Source: Candidatus Uhrbacteria bacterium (GTDB taxonomy: Bacteria; Patescibacteriota; Patescibacteriia; GWA2-47-26). From it: DNA of 43,236 nucleotides. Position 1 is the stretch's first letter. Each line of letters begins with the position of its first letter. Below, piece after piece: positions 6,771-14,479 of the stretch. The notes below the pieces were generated by a model. It made no database searches. It worked only from the letters and a program-made list of their open reading frames with translations, and was not told where the DNA came from. The DNA lies in contig JACPJN010000003.1 of assembly GCA_016187515.1 (NCBI GenBank), forward strand, positions 1 through 43,236. The letters are read 5' to 3'. The position numbers and the translations under genes were made by a program.

Positions 6771-7319
6771 ATGGAGAGTCAAAATAATAATAAAGAAGTG
6801 CTGGAGGCAATTCAGGAGTTGGCGACCCACATGGATCAGCGGTTTGATGCGGTTGATCAGCGTTTTGAGCAGGTTGATAAGCGTTTTGAGCAGGTGGACA
6901 AGCGGTTTGAGCAGATTGATGAGCGGTTCGATGCGGTGGATCAGCGGTTTGATCGTGTTGATTTGCGTTTTGAGCAATTGGAAAAAAGCTGGGAAACGCG
7001 ATTTTTAGAATTACGCAAAGATATCGCGATACAGGTTGAAGGTGTGTATAAGCGCATTGACAACGTCGAGACCAGTTTGGGAAAGCGCATTGACAACGTC
7101 GAAATTGGTTTGGGAAATAGAATTGACAATGTTGAAACCAGTTTGGGAAATAGAATTGATCTGGTCAACGAGCGGATTGACAAGCTGTATACCGCGGTTG
7201 ACGGATTTGTGGTTCTCCACCGTAAATTGGAACAAGAATTCACCATGCTGCGATCAAAATACCAGCGGCTGGAGGAGCGTCTGGTATTAGTTGAACAGAA
7301 AGTCGGGCTTGCGGCATAA
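6771..7319 (+). CDS. coiled-coil protein with heptad repeats (182 aa)
   Basis: Residues about 22-68 are perfect seven-residue repeats of the type DQRFEQV/DKRFEQV, and residues 95-135 are 11-residue repeats of the type RIDNVETSLGN. Both are long parallel coiled-coil patterns. No signal peptide or membrane segment is visible, so it is probably a cytoplasmic rod. The DNA repeats (21-base and 33-base units) are nearly identical, suggesting recent internal duplication. No Shine-Dalgarno is present; the leader is the MITE-like element. Specific function unknown. Confidence 0.85.
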   Translation: MESQNNNKEVLEAIQELATHMDQRFDAVDQRFEQVDKRFEQVDKRFEQIDERFDAVDQRFDRVDLRFEQLEKSWETRFLELRKDIAIQVEGVYKRIDNVETSLGKRIDNVEIGLGNRIDNVETSLGNRIDLVNERIDKLYTAVDGFVVLHRKLEQEFTMLRSKYQRLEERLVLVEQKVGLAA

Positions 7320-7333
7320 GGCCAACCCAACAC

Positions 7334-7362
7334 TTGACAGAAAAATAGGGGTAAGGTAGAGT
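7334..7362 (+). promoter_or_regulatory. rplJL promoter
   Basis: TTGACA (7334-7339) and TAGAGT (7357-7362) are 17 bases apart. Transcription from about 7369 would give a leader of nearly 180 bases. Confidence 0.8.
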
Positions 7363-7380
7363 GGGGATACAATTAAATAG

Positions 7381-7523
7381 CCACAGACCATAGGCAAACC
7401 AGTGTGTAAGTCCTATGCAGGCGATCCATGGGTGTGGGTTTCATAACCCCTCCCATCCTCCCCTTATCTTAAGGGGAGGGGAGTGTGGATGTCTGTGGCA
7501 TAACCACAGCTTATTTATTTTTA
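7381..7523 (+). promoter_or_regulatory. L10-type leader with attenuator-like hairpin
   Basis: CCACAGAC (7381-7388) pairs with GTCTGTGG (7491-7498) to close the domain, and CATAGG (7389-7394) pairs with CCTATG (7412-7417). The same CTGTGG (7493-7498) can instead pair with CCACAG (7504-7509) over a CATAA loop, followed by a U-rich run. The two states exclude each other, as in L10(L12) autoregulatory leaders that work by attenuation. A GC-rich palindromic repeat at about 7440-7487 sits inside the closed domain. Control by L10 is inferred. Confidence 0.7.
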
Positions 7524-7547
7524 TGCCCGGTAGTAGAATTTCGACGT

Positions 7548-8078
7548 ATGCCTAAAACAAAAGCTCAAAAAGAGCAGACCCTTCAAGAATTTACCGAACG
7601 GCTGGGGAAGATGAAAGGGATGGTGCTCGTGGATTACAAAGGACTCAAGGTTAAGGATGCCCAGAAAATCCGGGAGGCCTCTTGGGGCGAGGGGATTGAT
7701 TATGAAGTGGTGAAAAAGACCTTGCTTAAATTGGCCCTCAAGAATAAAGGCCTGGAAAACGCGCTTGATCCCCAGGCCTTGGAAGGAAACATTTCAACGG
7801 TGGTGGGCTATCAGGATGAGGTGGAAACCGCGAAGTTTGCCGCGAAGTTTGCCAAGGAGATTGAGGCGATTAAGATTCTGGGCGGACTCTTCGAGGGTAA
7901 GTATATTTCCGCCAGTCAAGTAAAAGCGCTTGCCGCGCTGCCAAGTCGGGTCGAACTTTTGGCACGCTTGGTGGGCACGCTTAACGCTCCGATTTCCGGA
8001 TTGGTGAATGTCTTGGCGGGAAATCTGCGCGGATTGGTGCGGGTGTTAGATGCGGTTAGAGAAAGTAAATCAAGCTAA
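7548..8078 (+). CDS. rplJ: 50S ribosomal protein uL10
   Basis: uL10 anchors the L7/L12 stalk. The ATG at 7548 gives the expected N-terminus MPKTKAQKEQTLQEF, then GMVLVDYKGLKVKDAQKIRE and the VKKTLLKLAL helix. Length is 176 residues, normal. The frame is open further upstream, but that part lies in the structured leader and is not family-like. rplL follows after a repeat region. Confidence 0.95.
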   Translation: MPKTKAQKEQTLQEFTERLGKMKGMVLVDYKGLKVKDAQKIREASWGEGIDYEVVKKTLLKLALKNKGLENALDPQALEGNISTVVGYQDEVETAKFAAKFAKEIEAIKILGGLFEGKYISASQVKALAALPSRVELLARLVGTLNAPISGLVNVLAGNLRGLVRVLDAVRESKSS

Positions 8079-8174
8079 CAAGTAAATCAGGTAAATCAGG
8101 TAAATCAGGTAAATCAGGTAAATTGCGAGCTTGATTTACTTGTCTTGCTTGCCTCGCCTGATTTACCACAACAA
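8079..8174. repeat. TAAATCAGG palindromic repeat between rplJ and rplL
   Basis: Several direct copies of GTAAATCAG are followed by their complement (CTTGATTTACTTGTCTTGCTT, then CCTGATTTAC), so the block folds as a long hairpin. A relative lies between the DUF4012 gene and mreB at 16445-16528. Confidence 0.8.
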
Positions 8175-8177
8175 TCT

Positions 8178-8594
8178 ATGTCCGATGAACAAAAAATCGT
8201 GGAGGTGCCTGAAAAATTCAAGGGCCTTGTAGGTGAGATTGAGAAAATGTCCGTGCTTGACCTTTCCGAGCTCGTCAAGGTGCTGGAGGATAAATTTGGC
8301 GTATCCGCCGCCGCGCCCATGATGGCGATGGCGGCAGCGCCTGGCGCAGGAGCTGCTGGTACGGCACCGGCCGCCGAAGAGCAAACCACCTTTAACGTGG
8401 AGCTTACGGATTCCGGATCAAATAAGATCGGGGTAATTAAAGCCCTGCGCGAAATCACCCAGCTTGGTCTTAAAGAAGCCAAGGATTTGGTGGACACCGC
8501 GCCCAAGATGGTAAAAGAAGGCGTCGGCAAAGCCGAAGCCGAGACCATGAAGAAGAAAATTGAGGCCGCCGGCGGAAAAGCGACCTTAAAATAA
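8178..8594 (+). CDS. rplL: 50S ribosomal protein bL12 (L7/L12)
   Basis: bL12 forms the factor-binding stalk. The ATG at 8178 gives 138 residues: an N-terminal dimerisation domain ([20 protein letters not shown]), an Ala/Gly/Pro-rich hinge, and the C-terminal domain with [20 protein letters not shown] and VKEGV. The longer upstream frame is repeat sequence. Confidence 0.97.
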   Translation: MSDEQKIVEVPEKFKGLVGEIEKMSVLDLSELVKVLEDKFGVSAAAPMMAMAAAPGAGAAGTAPAAEEQTTFNVELTDSGSNKIGVIKALREITQLGLKEAKDLVDTAPKMVKEGVGKAEAETMKKKIEAAGGKATLK

Positions 8595-8608
8595 GAGTTC
8601 CAGTATTC

Positions 8609-8633
8609 AAAAAGCCCTCTCCGGAGGGCTTTT
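8609..8633 (+). terminator. terminator after rplL
   Basis: AAAAGCCCTC pairs with GAGGGCTTTT over TCCG. The symmetric A and T runs mean it may also serve the convergent gene ending at 8651. Confidence 0.85.
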
Positions 8634-8650
8634 GGGTATTAGAGGGGGGA

Positions 8651-10633
8651 TTATAAATGTGATAAAGGAATTGAGAAAATGTCCGTGCCACTCGACATAT
8701 ACGCGGTTTTTACCGGCTCATCAATTTTAAAGTCCTTAAGATCGGTAAAGCTCGGGCTGGTATATTGGGTCTTAAGCAGCCCGTCTTTTTTGGCAAAGAC
8801 CGCCAGGCGTTTGGTGGATGGTTCAAGGATGTAAAGATAGGAGGAGTTTTCATGGGTCCAAATTTTAGCGGCGCCGGAAAGCGGCGGATCAATATTTTTG
8901 AGCGCGAAACTAACCCGGGCGCCTTTGCGAAACTCCAGGACATTGCCCGTGCCCTCCAGTACATATACAGATCCGTCAACCGCAAGGGCCACTCCGTCGC
9001 GCACAGCAGTCCCATCTTTGATCCAGCTTGCCCCCGCGTCAAAGCCGCTGTCTTTAGGTTCATGTTTTAGAATTTGATTTTGCTCGGGGACCAGAGTATA
9101 CAAGCGTTTTCCGTAGCGCGCGCGCAGCGGAGACCCTTCACCCAGGCGAAGCGCGGAGCGCAGCGGTTCGCTCACGGTCTGCGGTGACTCAATCGTAATC
9201 AGGTGGCGCAGGGCGGCTTTGATCGGCTCAATCGCGCCGTTTAACTCTTCAATAGTGGCGCGCGGCAAAGAAAGATCAAAGCGGCGCAGCGGGCGTATGC
9301 CCAATTCCCGCAGCCGTTCTTTCTGAAAGGCGGTTAAAGAATTGATGCGCAGCGTGACCTCGTCAATTTTCGCCTGCGCGCCGTCTTCGTCGCCATAGAT
9401 TGCCGCGGCGCTGCCCTCATTAAGCAAGGTGCGAATCGCATCTACTTCGCTTTGAAGGGCGTTTTTGAATTGCCGGGTACGCGCTTTTCCCAGCCCCAGA
9501 AACACGCTTTGCGTGAAAACGAAGAAGACGAGCAGGGTCAGCAAGAATAACACTTTACTTAACCGCGGAAGCGCGTTGAACCGTGCGATTAGCTGTTCCA
9601 AATTTAAAAGGGATAAAGCGGGAATTTTTTTTAAGCCCTTAAAAGGGGAAACGGGCGGAGGGATAGTCCGCTTTAACGCGGAAAATTTGTTATGAAAGGA
9701 GCGGGCGAATCGCGAAGAATAGCGCAATAGCGGGGGGAGGGTCGGCGTTTTATCTGGGGTACCCTCCGGCGCGGTTTTTTCCGCGGTGTCCTTTGTTTTT
9801 AGCGCGGAGAGGCCGGTTTTTACGCGATCAATTTTTTCAAAAAGTTTTTGTGCGGAGCGCCTGAACTGATTGACTAAAGGGCGCATTAAGGGCGGCGAGA
9901 GCAATTCTTCAGTTTTTGCCTCGGTATCCAGCAGTCGGGCGATGGATACTTCCGTAGTATTGGCGCTGACGGGCAGTTTTACTTTGGTCTCCAAAAGTAT
10001 GGCCTTGAGCGCGCCGCTGGTACCGCGATTACCCCAGATATGCTCCAGATAAGTTATTTTTGGGCCGGTGGAGCCGGCAAAGGTGAGTTGTTTGAGTTCA
10101 TCGGATTTAAAAAGCGTGCCCATCCGTTTGGGAATAAACAGCAAATGGGATCGCGGGGTCAGTACTCCGGAGTGAAAGGTATCAAAATGGAACGGGTGGC
10201 CGCTCCCGCTGGCCGCAATATTGATGATGGAGGAGGGACTGATCTGCAGCGCGAGTATTTCGCCGACGGTCGCGAAAAGTACGCGGGTATTGATCAGCAC
10301 TCCGATGGCTCCATGGATAGGCAATTCTTCCCGCGCCGCTCCGCGGAGCCGTTCTTCGAAGTTGATTAGTTTTTTTTCAAAGAATCCATCGAGGAGCGCG
10401 GGGTCTCTGGGGATGTATTCGAACGCGCCAAAAAGTTTAAGGGCAAACTCAATCAGTTCACTGACGTGTTCTTGAGTGGAGGGCGGGAGTTGATTTAATT
10501 CCGGCTCGGGGCACCCGAGCAGCGCGAAACACTGTGTTTCTGAAGATTCTCGACCGCGCCGTACCGCGGTCACCCAAGGTAAATAGGGTTTCCCGGAAGG
10601 GGTCGTTTCGATGCGAATGGAGAGTTTATGCAT
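8651..10633 (-). CDS. large membrane protein with PP2C-like N-terminus and propeller-like C-terminus
   Basis: The 660-residue protein has three parts. Residues about 1-240 resemble a degenerate PPM/PP2C phosphatase fold (GAIGVLINTRVLFATVGE, later LTPRSHLLFIPKRMGTLFKSD), but the usual metal-binding aspartates are not evident. A hydrophobic helix at about 362-384 (VLFLLTLLVFFVF) follows a basic, Pro-rich linker. The C-terminal third, after a helical segment, has beta-propeller-like strands such as DGVALAVDGSVYVLEGTG. I infer a membrane sensor or pseudophosphatase. In-frame repeat sequence is visible near 9620-9665. Specific function unknown. Confidence 0.8.
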   Translation of the reverse strand: MHKLSIRIETTPSGKPYLPWVTAVRRGRESSETQCFALLGCPEPELNQLPPSTQEHVSELIEFALKLFGAFEYIPRDPALLDGFFEKKLINFEERLRGAAREELPIHGAIGVLINTRVLFATVGEILALQISPSSIINIAASGSGHPFHFDTFHSGVLTPRSHLLFIPKRMGTLFKSDELKQLTFAGSTGPKITYLEHIWGNRGTSGALKAILLETKVKLPVSANTTEVSIARLLDTEAKTEELLSPPLMRPLVNQFRRSAQKLFEKIDRVKTGLSALKTKDTAEKTAPEGTPDKTPTLPPLLRYSSRFARSFHNKFSALKRTIPPPVSPFKGLKKIPALSLLNLEQLIARFNALPRLSKVLFLLTLLVFFVFTQSVFLGLGKARTRQFKNALQSEVDAIRTLLNEGSAAAIYGDEDGAQAKIDEVTLRINSLTAFQKERLRELGIRPLRRFDLSLPRATIEELNGAIEPIKAALRHLITIESPQTVSEPLRSALRLGEGSPLRARYGKRLYTLVPEQNQILKHEPKDSGFDAGASWIKDGTAVRDGVALAVDGSVYVLEGTGNVLEFRKGARVSFALKNIDPPLSGAAKIWTHENSSYLYILEPSTKRLAVFAKKDGLLKTQYTSPSFTDLKDFKIDEPVKTAYMSSGTDIFSIPLSHL

Positions 10634-10720
10634 ATTCAGGCATTAGCCGGTTCTTGCTAGATCCGCCCAGATAGTATATCATATCATTGAGTGCGAATAT
10701 TGCAAATGTCAAGGACCCGT

Positions 10721-11344
10721 ATGCGCAAAACAGTATCGCTTGAACAAATTTTTGGTTCAAAGATCAGAGTGCGTTTACTTAAGCTTTTTTTGGGACATCC
10801 CCAGGATTCTTTCTACGTGCGGGAGATTACCCGCGCGACTCGTTCGCATATTCACTCGGTGCGGCGGGAATTGTCCAATCTTTGCAAGGTTGGACTGATC
10901 CATATACATGACGATTTAAAAAGTGAGCTGCCGCAATTGGGCGGAACGAAGAGAAAATTTTACGCAACCAATCAGGAATGCGTAATTTTTAACGAGCTGC
11001 GAGCGCTGCTCGTAAAAGGACAGCTCTTTCTTCAAGAAGAACTGGCCCGGCAGTTTTCCAAGCTTGGTTCAGTCAAGTATCTCGCGCTGACCGGATTTTT
11101 CGTTGATCTGCAGGGTTCGCCTACCGACCTTTTAGCGGTTGGACGGGTTCCCAAAAACCATTGCCAGGAGTTGATTTCCCAGTTTGAAGAGGAATTCGGC
11201 CGCACGATAAATTATACCGTTTTGCCGCTCAAAGAATTTATTGAACGCAAGGAAATGATGGATCGCTTTCTTTATAATTTTCTGGAGAGCAAAAAGGTCG
11301 TGCTAATTGACAAGCTACCCAATACGGCACGGATGGGGTTATGA
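10721..11344 (+). CDS. winged-helix transcriptional regulator-like protein
   Basis: The N-terminal part (about residues 8-70) fits an ArsR-type winged helix: IFGSKIRVRLLKLFLGHP, then FYVREITRATRSHIHSVRRE as the recognition region, then a wing. The C-terminal half resembles nucleotidyltransferase-like domains found with such regulators in CPR genomes (KYLALTGFFVDLQGSPTDLL). I chose the ATG at 10721 because AAGGA lies a few bases upstream; two earlier ATGs lack a ribosome binding site. It overlaps the next gene by four bases (ATGA). The ligand is unknown. Confidence 0.75.
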   Translation: MRKTVSLEQIFGSKIRVRLLKLFLGHPQDSFYVREITRATRSHIHSVRRELSNLCKVGLIHIHDDLKSELPQLGGTKRKFYATNQECVIFNELRALLVKGQLFLQEELARQFSKLGSVKYLALTGFFVDLQGSPTDLLAVGRVPKNHCQELISQFEEEFGRTINYTVLPLKEFIERKEMMDRFLYNFLESKKVVLIDKLPNTARMGL

Positions 11345-11682
11345 GGAAAAGAATTAAGAATGAAGAATTGAGAATGAAGGAGTTGTCTATTCAGGTAGAT
11401 GGCGAGACAGCGTCAGTGCGATATGGGCGCAAAAAAACAATCGTGCAGCTTAAAAAACGCCCCCTTCTAAGGGGAATTGCGGAGGTGGTGGATAACGCAC
11501 CGAGAATTAGCAGTATCGCAGTTAGAATTGCGAGTGCGACCTTTAGCGGCACGCGGCAGGTAATTGCGACCGTCAATACGCTGGCCCGGGGACTCGGAAT
11601 AAAAGTAAACGGGAAAAAACAGATGAACGCAACTTATAGCGCCGAGCCGAATATTACAAAGCCGCCGTTTCGCGCAAAGTAG
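11341..11682 (+). CDS. hypothetical protein (113 aa)
   Basis: I do not recognise a family. The ATG overlaps the preceding stop by four bases, so translation is probably coupled. The first 11 residues (RKRIKNEELRMKE) and residues about 38-50 (KKRPLLRGIAEVV) derive from dispersed repeats read in frame; the remaining parts, LSIQVDGETASVRYGRKKT and the C-terminal half, look like ordinary protein. It has no signal peptide or membrane helix and is basic overall. Confidence 0.6.
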   Translation: MRKRIKNEELRMKELSIQVDGETASVRYGRKKTIVQLKKRPLLRGIAEVVDNAPRISSIAVRIASATFSGTRQVIATVNTLARGLGIKVNGKKQMNATYSAEPNITKPPFRAK

Positions 11683-11697
11683 CGGGTGTATGGAAAT

Positions 11698-11725
11698 TTG
11701 ACAAAGTAGCGGTTTTGATGATACT
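11698..11725 (+). promoter_or_regulatory. promoter of the VapBC-like pair
   Basis: TTGACA (11698-11703) and GATACT (11720-11725) are separated by 16 bases, 12 bases before the antitoxin ATG. Confidence 0.75.
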
Positions 11726-11736
11726 CTAAACATATT

Positions 11737-11976
11737 ATGACCCAGCATTCCACAGCACTATCTCCCAATGATATGACTACCACCGCGCTTGAGCGGGCGC
11801 TTGAGGAGTTGGATCAAGTGATCCATCGTTCCAAAGCGATTCTTCAGCATGCGCGTAAACCAGGGGTTGAAGAACGTTTGCAGGCATGGAAATCAATTAG
11901 GGGGTTGTGGAAGGGGAAGATCGTGGAGGATCCGGTAGCATATCAGAGACGGATTCGCGATGAAGAAGATGTATGA
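11737..11976 (+). CDS. VapB-like antitoxin
   Basis: A 79-residue protein immediately upstream of, and overlapping by four bases, a PIN-domain toxin. The central helix LERALEELDQVIHRSKAIL and an acidic, Trp-containing C-terminus (WKGKIVEDPVAYQRRIRDEEDV) fit an antitoxin that wraps a PIN domain. No clear DNA-binding motif is recognised. A second ATG at 11773 could be the start. The function is inferred mainly from gene order. Confidence 0.7.
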   Translation: MTQHSTALSPNDMTTTALERALEELDQVIHRSKAILQHARKPGVEERLQAWKSIRGLWKGKIVEDPVAYQRRIRDEEDV

Positions 11977-12344
11977 TTGCCGTTGATACCAATATTGTAA
12001 TTGCGTACTTGGGGGATGAACCGTCCGTAGTGAATAGAATTGAATCGGCAGTAAGCAGTGGGGAAACGGTTATCGTCCCCACTGTTGTTATTGCCGAGAC
12101 CTTTGCGTATCCGTATATTGATGAAGCACTTACCACGCGCATCCATAATTGGCTTGATACAGGTGTTATGATCAAGTCATTTGATTTACCACTTGCGGAG
12201 AGATCCGCCACGATTCGTCGAGCAACAAAAATAAAATTAACCGATTGTATAATTGCCGCAACGGCACTCGCCTATGGCGCTCCTCTTGCCACGCGCGACC
12301 AGCAATTCAAAAAAGTTCCAGACCTTACCATACTCGCGTGGTAA
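11973..12344 (+). CDS. vapC: PIN-domain ribonuclease toxin VapC
   Basis: VapC toxins cleave tRNA or rRNA. The 123-residue protein keeps the four acidic PIN residues: D5 in AVDTN, E42 in IAETF, D91 in LTDCIIAATAL and D109 in ATRDQQF. It appears intact. Translation is coupled to the antitoxin through an ATGA overlap. Confidence 0.9.
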   Translation: MIAVDTNIVIAYLGDEPSVVNRIESAVSSGETVIVPTVVIAETFAYPYIDEALTTRIHNWLDTGVMIKSFDLPLAERSATIRRATKIKLTDCIIAATALAYGAPLATRDQQFKKVPDLTILAW

Positions 12345-12579
12345 TTTTTTGTTTTAAAATCTATGCCAAGACGACCAAAAGGCGGAGGAGGGGAATCGCG
12401 ACTCCAAATTCCAAAAGACACGTGGTGTGATACTATAAGGGACCTCAAAATCCTCCTTCCAGAAGTGTAGACACCAGCAGTGCAATTTAGAGGGATGACA
12501 GCTGCCCCTCACCTCGTCCTCTCCCGCGGGGAGAGGGGATTGACTGGATTCCCGCATGCGCGGGAATGACAATGGAGTT
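12345..12579. other. intergenic region with repeats and a 35-codon ORF
   Basis: From 12363 a frame of 35 codons (starting MPRRPKGGGGESR, ending TAG at 12470) has no ribosome binding site and is not a convincing gene; it may be the start of a lost gene. From about 12500 the sequence is repeat: CCCCTCACCTCG, CTCTCCCGCGGGGAGAGGGG (a hairpin) and ATTCCCGCATGCGCGGGAAT (a perfect palindrome), ending just before acyP. Confidence 0.5.
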
Positions 12580-12807
12580 ATGAAAACGTTGCACTTGAAA
12601 ATCTACGGCCGGGTGCAGGGGGTGTTGTTTCGGCATAGCGCGCGGGAGAAAATGAAGGAGTGGGGACTGAAAGGATGGATACGGAATTGCGATGACGGCT
12701 GCGTGGAGACCGAAGTGGAAGGCGAAGAAGGCGCGGTGGAAAAATATCGGGCGTGGTGTAAGAGTGGACCGAGAGGGGCAAGAGTGGAGAGGATTGAGAA
12801 TTTCTAA
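12580..12807 (+). CDS. acyP: acylphosphatase, C-terminally shortened
   Basis: Acylphosphatase hydrolyses acyl phosphates. The phosphate-binding loop GRVQGVLFRHS with the catalytic Arg, and the Asn-containing GWIRNCDDGCVE, are both present. The protein has 75 residues against about 90 in the family. The final beta-strand is missing, and the stop lies where an AT-rich repeat begins, so the repeat probably cut the 3' end. GGAG five bases before the ATG at 12580 supports the start. Activity is uncertain without the last strand. Confidence 0.85.
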   Translation: MKTLHLKIYGRVQGVLFRHSAREKMKEWGLKGWIRNCDDGCVETEVEGEEGAVEKYRAWCKSGPRGARVERIENF

Positions 12808-12940
12808 TTAACTTAATTGACCATAGAGAATTAACCTAATTATTCTAATTAACCTAATTGACCTAAACAATGCCCAATTTTGGGATTTGGAGCTTGTTTA
12901 GAGTAATTAGAATAATTAGAGCAATTAGACTAATTACAAA
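12803..12940. repeat. large AT-rich inverted repeat before the GT2 gene
   Basis: Same family as 4827-4953: left arm of TTCTAATT/CCTAATT units, core ACCTAAACAA, centre CAATTTTGGGATTTGG, right arm TTGTTTAG and AATTAG units. It lies directly between acyP and the glycosyltransferase and supplies an in-frame ATG that is probably not the real start. Confidence 0.8.
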
Positions 12941-12941
12941 A

Positions 12942-14474
12942 ATGCTTCCCAAACCTCGTTTCTATCGTTTTCTGGAAATGATTCCCGGCACGCTGGTGTG
13001 GGGGACTTTCGCCGCCGCCATTATTTTGTCGTTTGCGGCTCCGCTTTGGGCGCTTTATTTTATCATTCTCTTTGATTTATATTGGCTATTCCGGGTGGTA
13101 TATTTCGTGTTTTATCTGACCCTGTCCTGGCGGCGTTTTCGGCAAGATGGCGCCGCCAATTGGTGGAGTATCATCCGCAAAGATAAACCGGAATGGGAGC
13201 GCTTATGGCAGCTGGTTTTTCTTCCGACCTATAAGGAGGATATTGAAGTGCTGCGCGCGACTTTTCGGGCGCTCCAGGCCGCGCATTTTCCAAAAGAGCG
13301 TTTAGTTGTGGTGCTGGCGGGGGAAGAACGGGAGGGCGGCGCGTTTATCAAGAAGGCGGAAATACTCCAGCAAGAATTTGGCGATTACTTTAAGCATTTT
13401 CTAGTGACGGTTCATCCGAGCGGGCTTCCCGATGAAATTCCCGGGAAAGGATCAAATTTGCATTTTGCCGGCCGGCAGGCAAAAAAGTACATTGATGCCC
13501 GGCAGATTCCGTATGCGGATATCATTGTTTCCGCTTTTGACGTGGACACCGCGGTGCATCCGCAATACTTTGCCTACCTTTCCTATAAATATCTCACGGT
13601 GCCGGATCCGTTGCGGGCCTCGTATCAGCCGATCGCGCTTTACAATAATAATATCTGGGAAGCGCCGGCGCTTGTGCGTCTGGCCGCGTGGGGTACGACG
13701 TTTTGGCTGATGACGGAACTGCCGCGTTCCGAACGGCTGTTTACTTTTTCCTCCCATAGTATGCCATTTGCCGCCCTCCTGGACGTTAATTTTTGGGAAA
13801 AGGATATTGTGACCGAGGATTCACGAATATTTTTGCAGTGTTTTCTCCACTACAACGGCGCTTATCGGGTCGTGCCGCTGTATCTGCCGGTTTCCATGGA
13901 TACGGTCACTACCGGAAATTATGTCAAGAGCTTGAAGGCGCTGTATCTGCAGCAGCGGCGCTGGGCCTGGGGGATTGAGCATTTTCCCTATATGGTCTGG
14001 CATTTTTTGAAAAAGCCGCAAATTCCGATTTGGAGAAAAAGTAAGTTTCTTTGGAATCTGGGCGAGGGCATGTATTCTTGGGCCACCGCCCCGATGCTGA
14101 TTTTTTTGCTTGGACAATTGCCGTTTTCCGTCGGAGAAGCGTCAATCGGTCAGAGCGTCGTGTATCAGTCCACTCCCCTTATTTTAAAGTGGATCATGCG
14201 CGCGGCGATGATCGGAGTGGTTGTCTCGGCGATTCTGACCGTCCAGCTCCTTCCGCCTCTGCCCAAAGGAGTGTCGCGGCTGCGCAAGCTGGATATGCTT
14301 TGGCAGTGGCTGCTCCTGCCGATCAGTTTGATTCTTTTTGGTTCGATTCCGGCGGCCGACGCGCAGACCCGGCTTCTTTTTGGAAAGTATCTCGGTTTTA
14401 ACGTTACCGAGAAAAAACGAACCGAGAAGTATCCGCCCAAGATTATTAGGGAGGAAGCGGCGGTTTGGAGGTAA
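12942..14474 (+). CDS. membrane-bound GT2-family glycosyltransferase
   Basis: A processive-type GT-A glycosyltransferase related to cellulose synthase-like enzymes. Residues about 15-65 hold two membrane helices. The catalytic domain has DVDTAV (DxD-like), TEDSRI (acidic base region) and QQRRW (the Q-x-x-R-W motif). About three more helices lie in the last 120 residues. The ATG at 12942 is preferred over 12870, because residues encoded upstream (VIRIIRAIRLI) come from repeat DNA. The next gene is a DUF4012 protein, suggesting a shared role in cell-surface polysaccharide. Sugar donor unknown. Confidence 0.85.
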   Translation: MLPKPRFYRFLEMIPGTLVWGTFAAAIILSFAAPLWALYFIILFDLYWLFRVVYFVFYLTLSWRRFRQDGAANWWSIIRKDKPEWERLWQLVFLPTYKEDIEVLRATFRALQAAHFPKERLVVVLAGEEREGGAFIKKAEILQQEFGDYFKHFLVTVHPSGLPDEIPGKGSNLHFAGRQAKKYIDARQIPYADIIVSAFDVDTAVHPQYFAYLSYKYLTVPDPLRASYQPIALYNNNIWEAPALVRLAAWGTTFWLMTELPRSERLFTFSSHSMPFAALLDVNFWEKDIVTEDSRIFLQCFLHYNGAYRVVPLYLPVSMDTVTTGNYVKSLKALYLQQRRWAWGIEHFPYMVWHFLKKPQIPIWRKSKFLWNLGEGMYSWATAPMLIFLLGQLPFSVGEASIGQSVVYQSTPLILKWIMRAAMIGVVVSAILTVQLLPPLPKGVSRLRKLDMLWQWLLLPISLILFGSIPAADAQTRLLFGKYLGFNVTEKKRTEKYPPKIIREEAAVWR

Positions 14475-14479
14475 TCATT

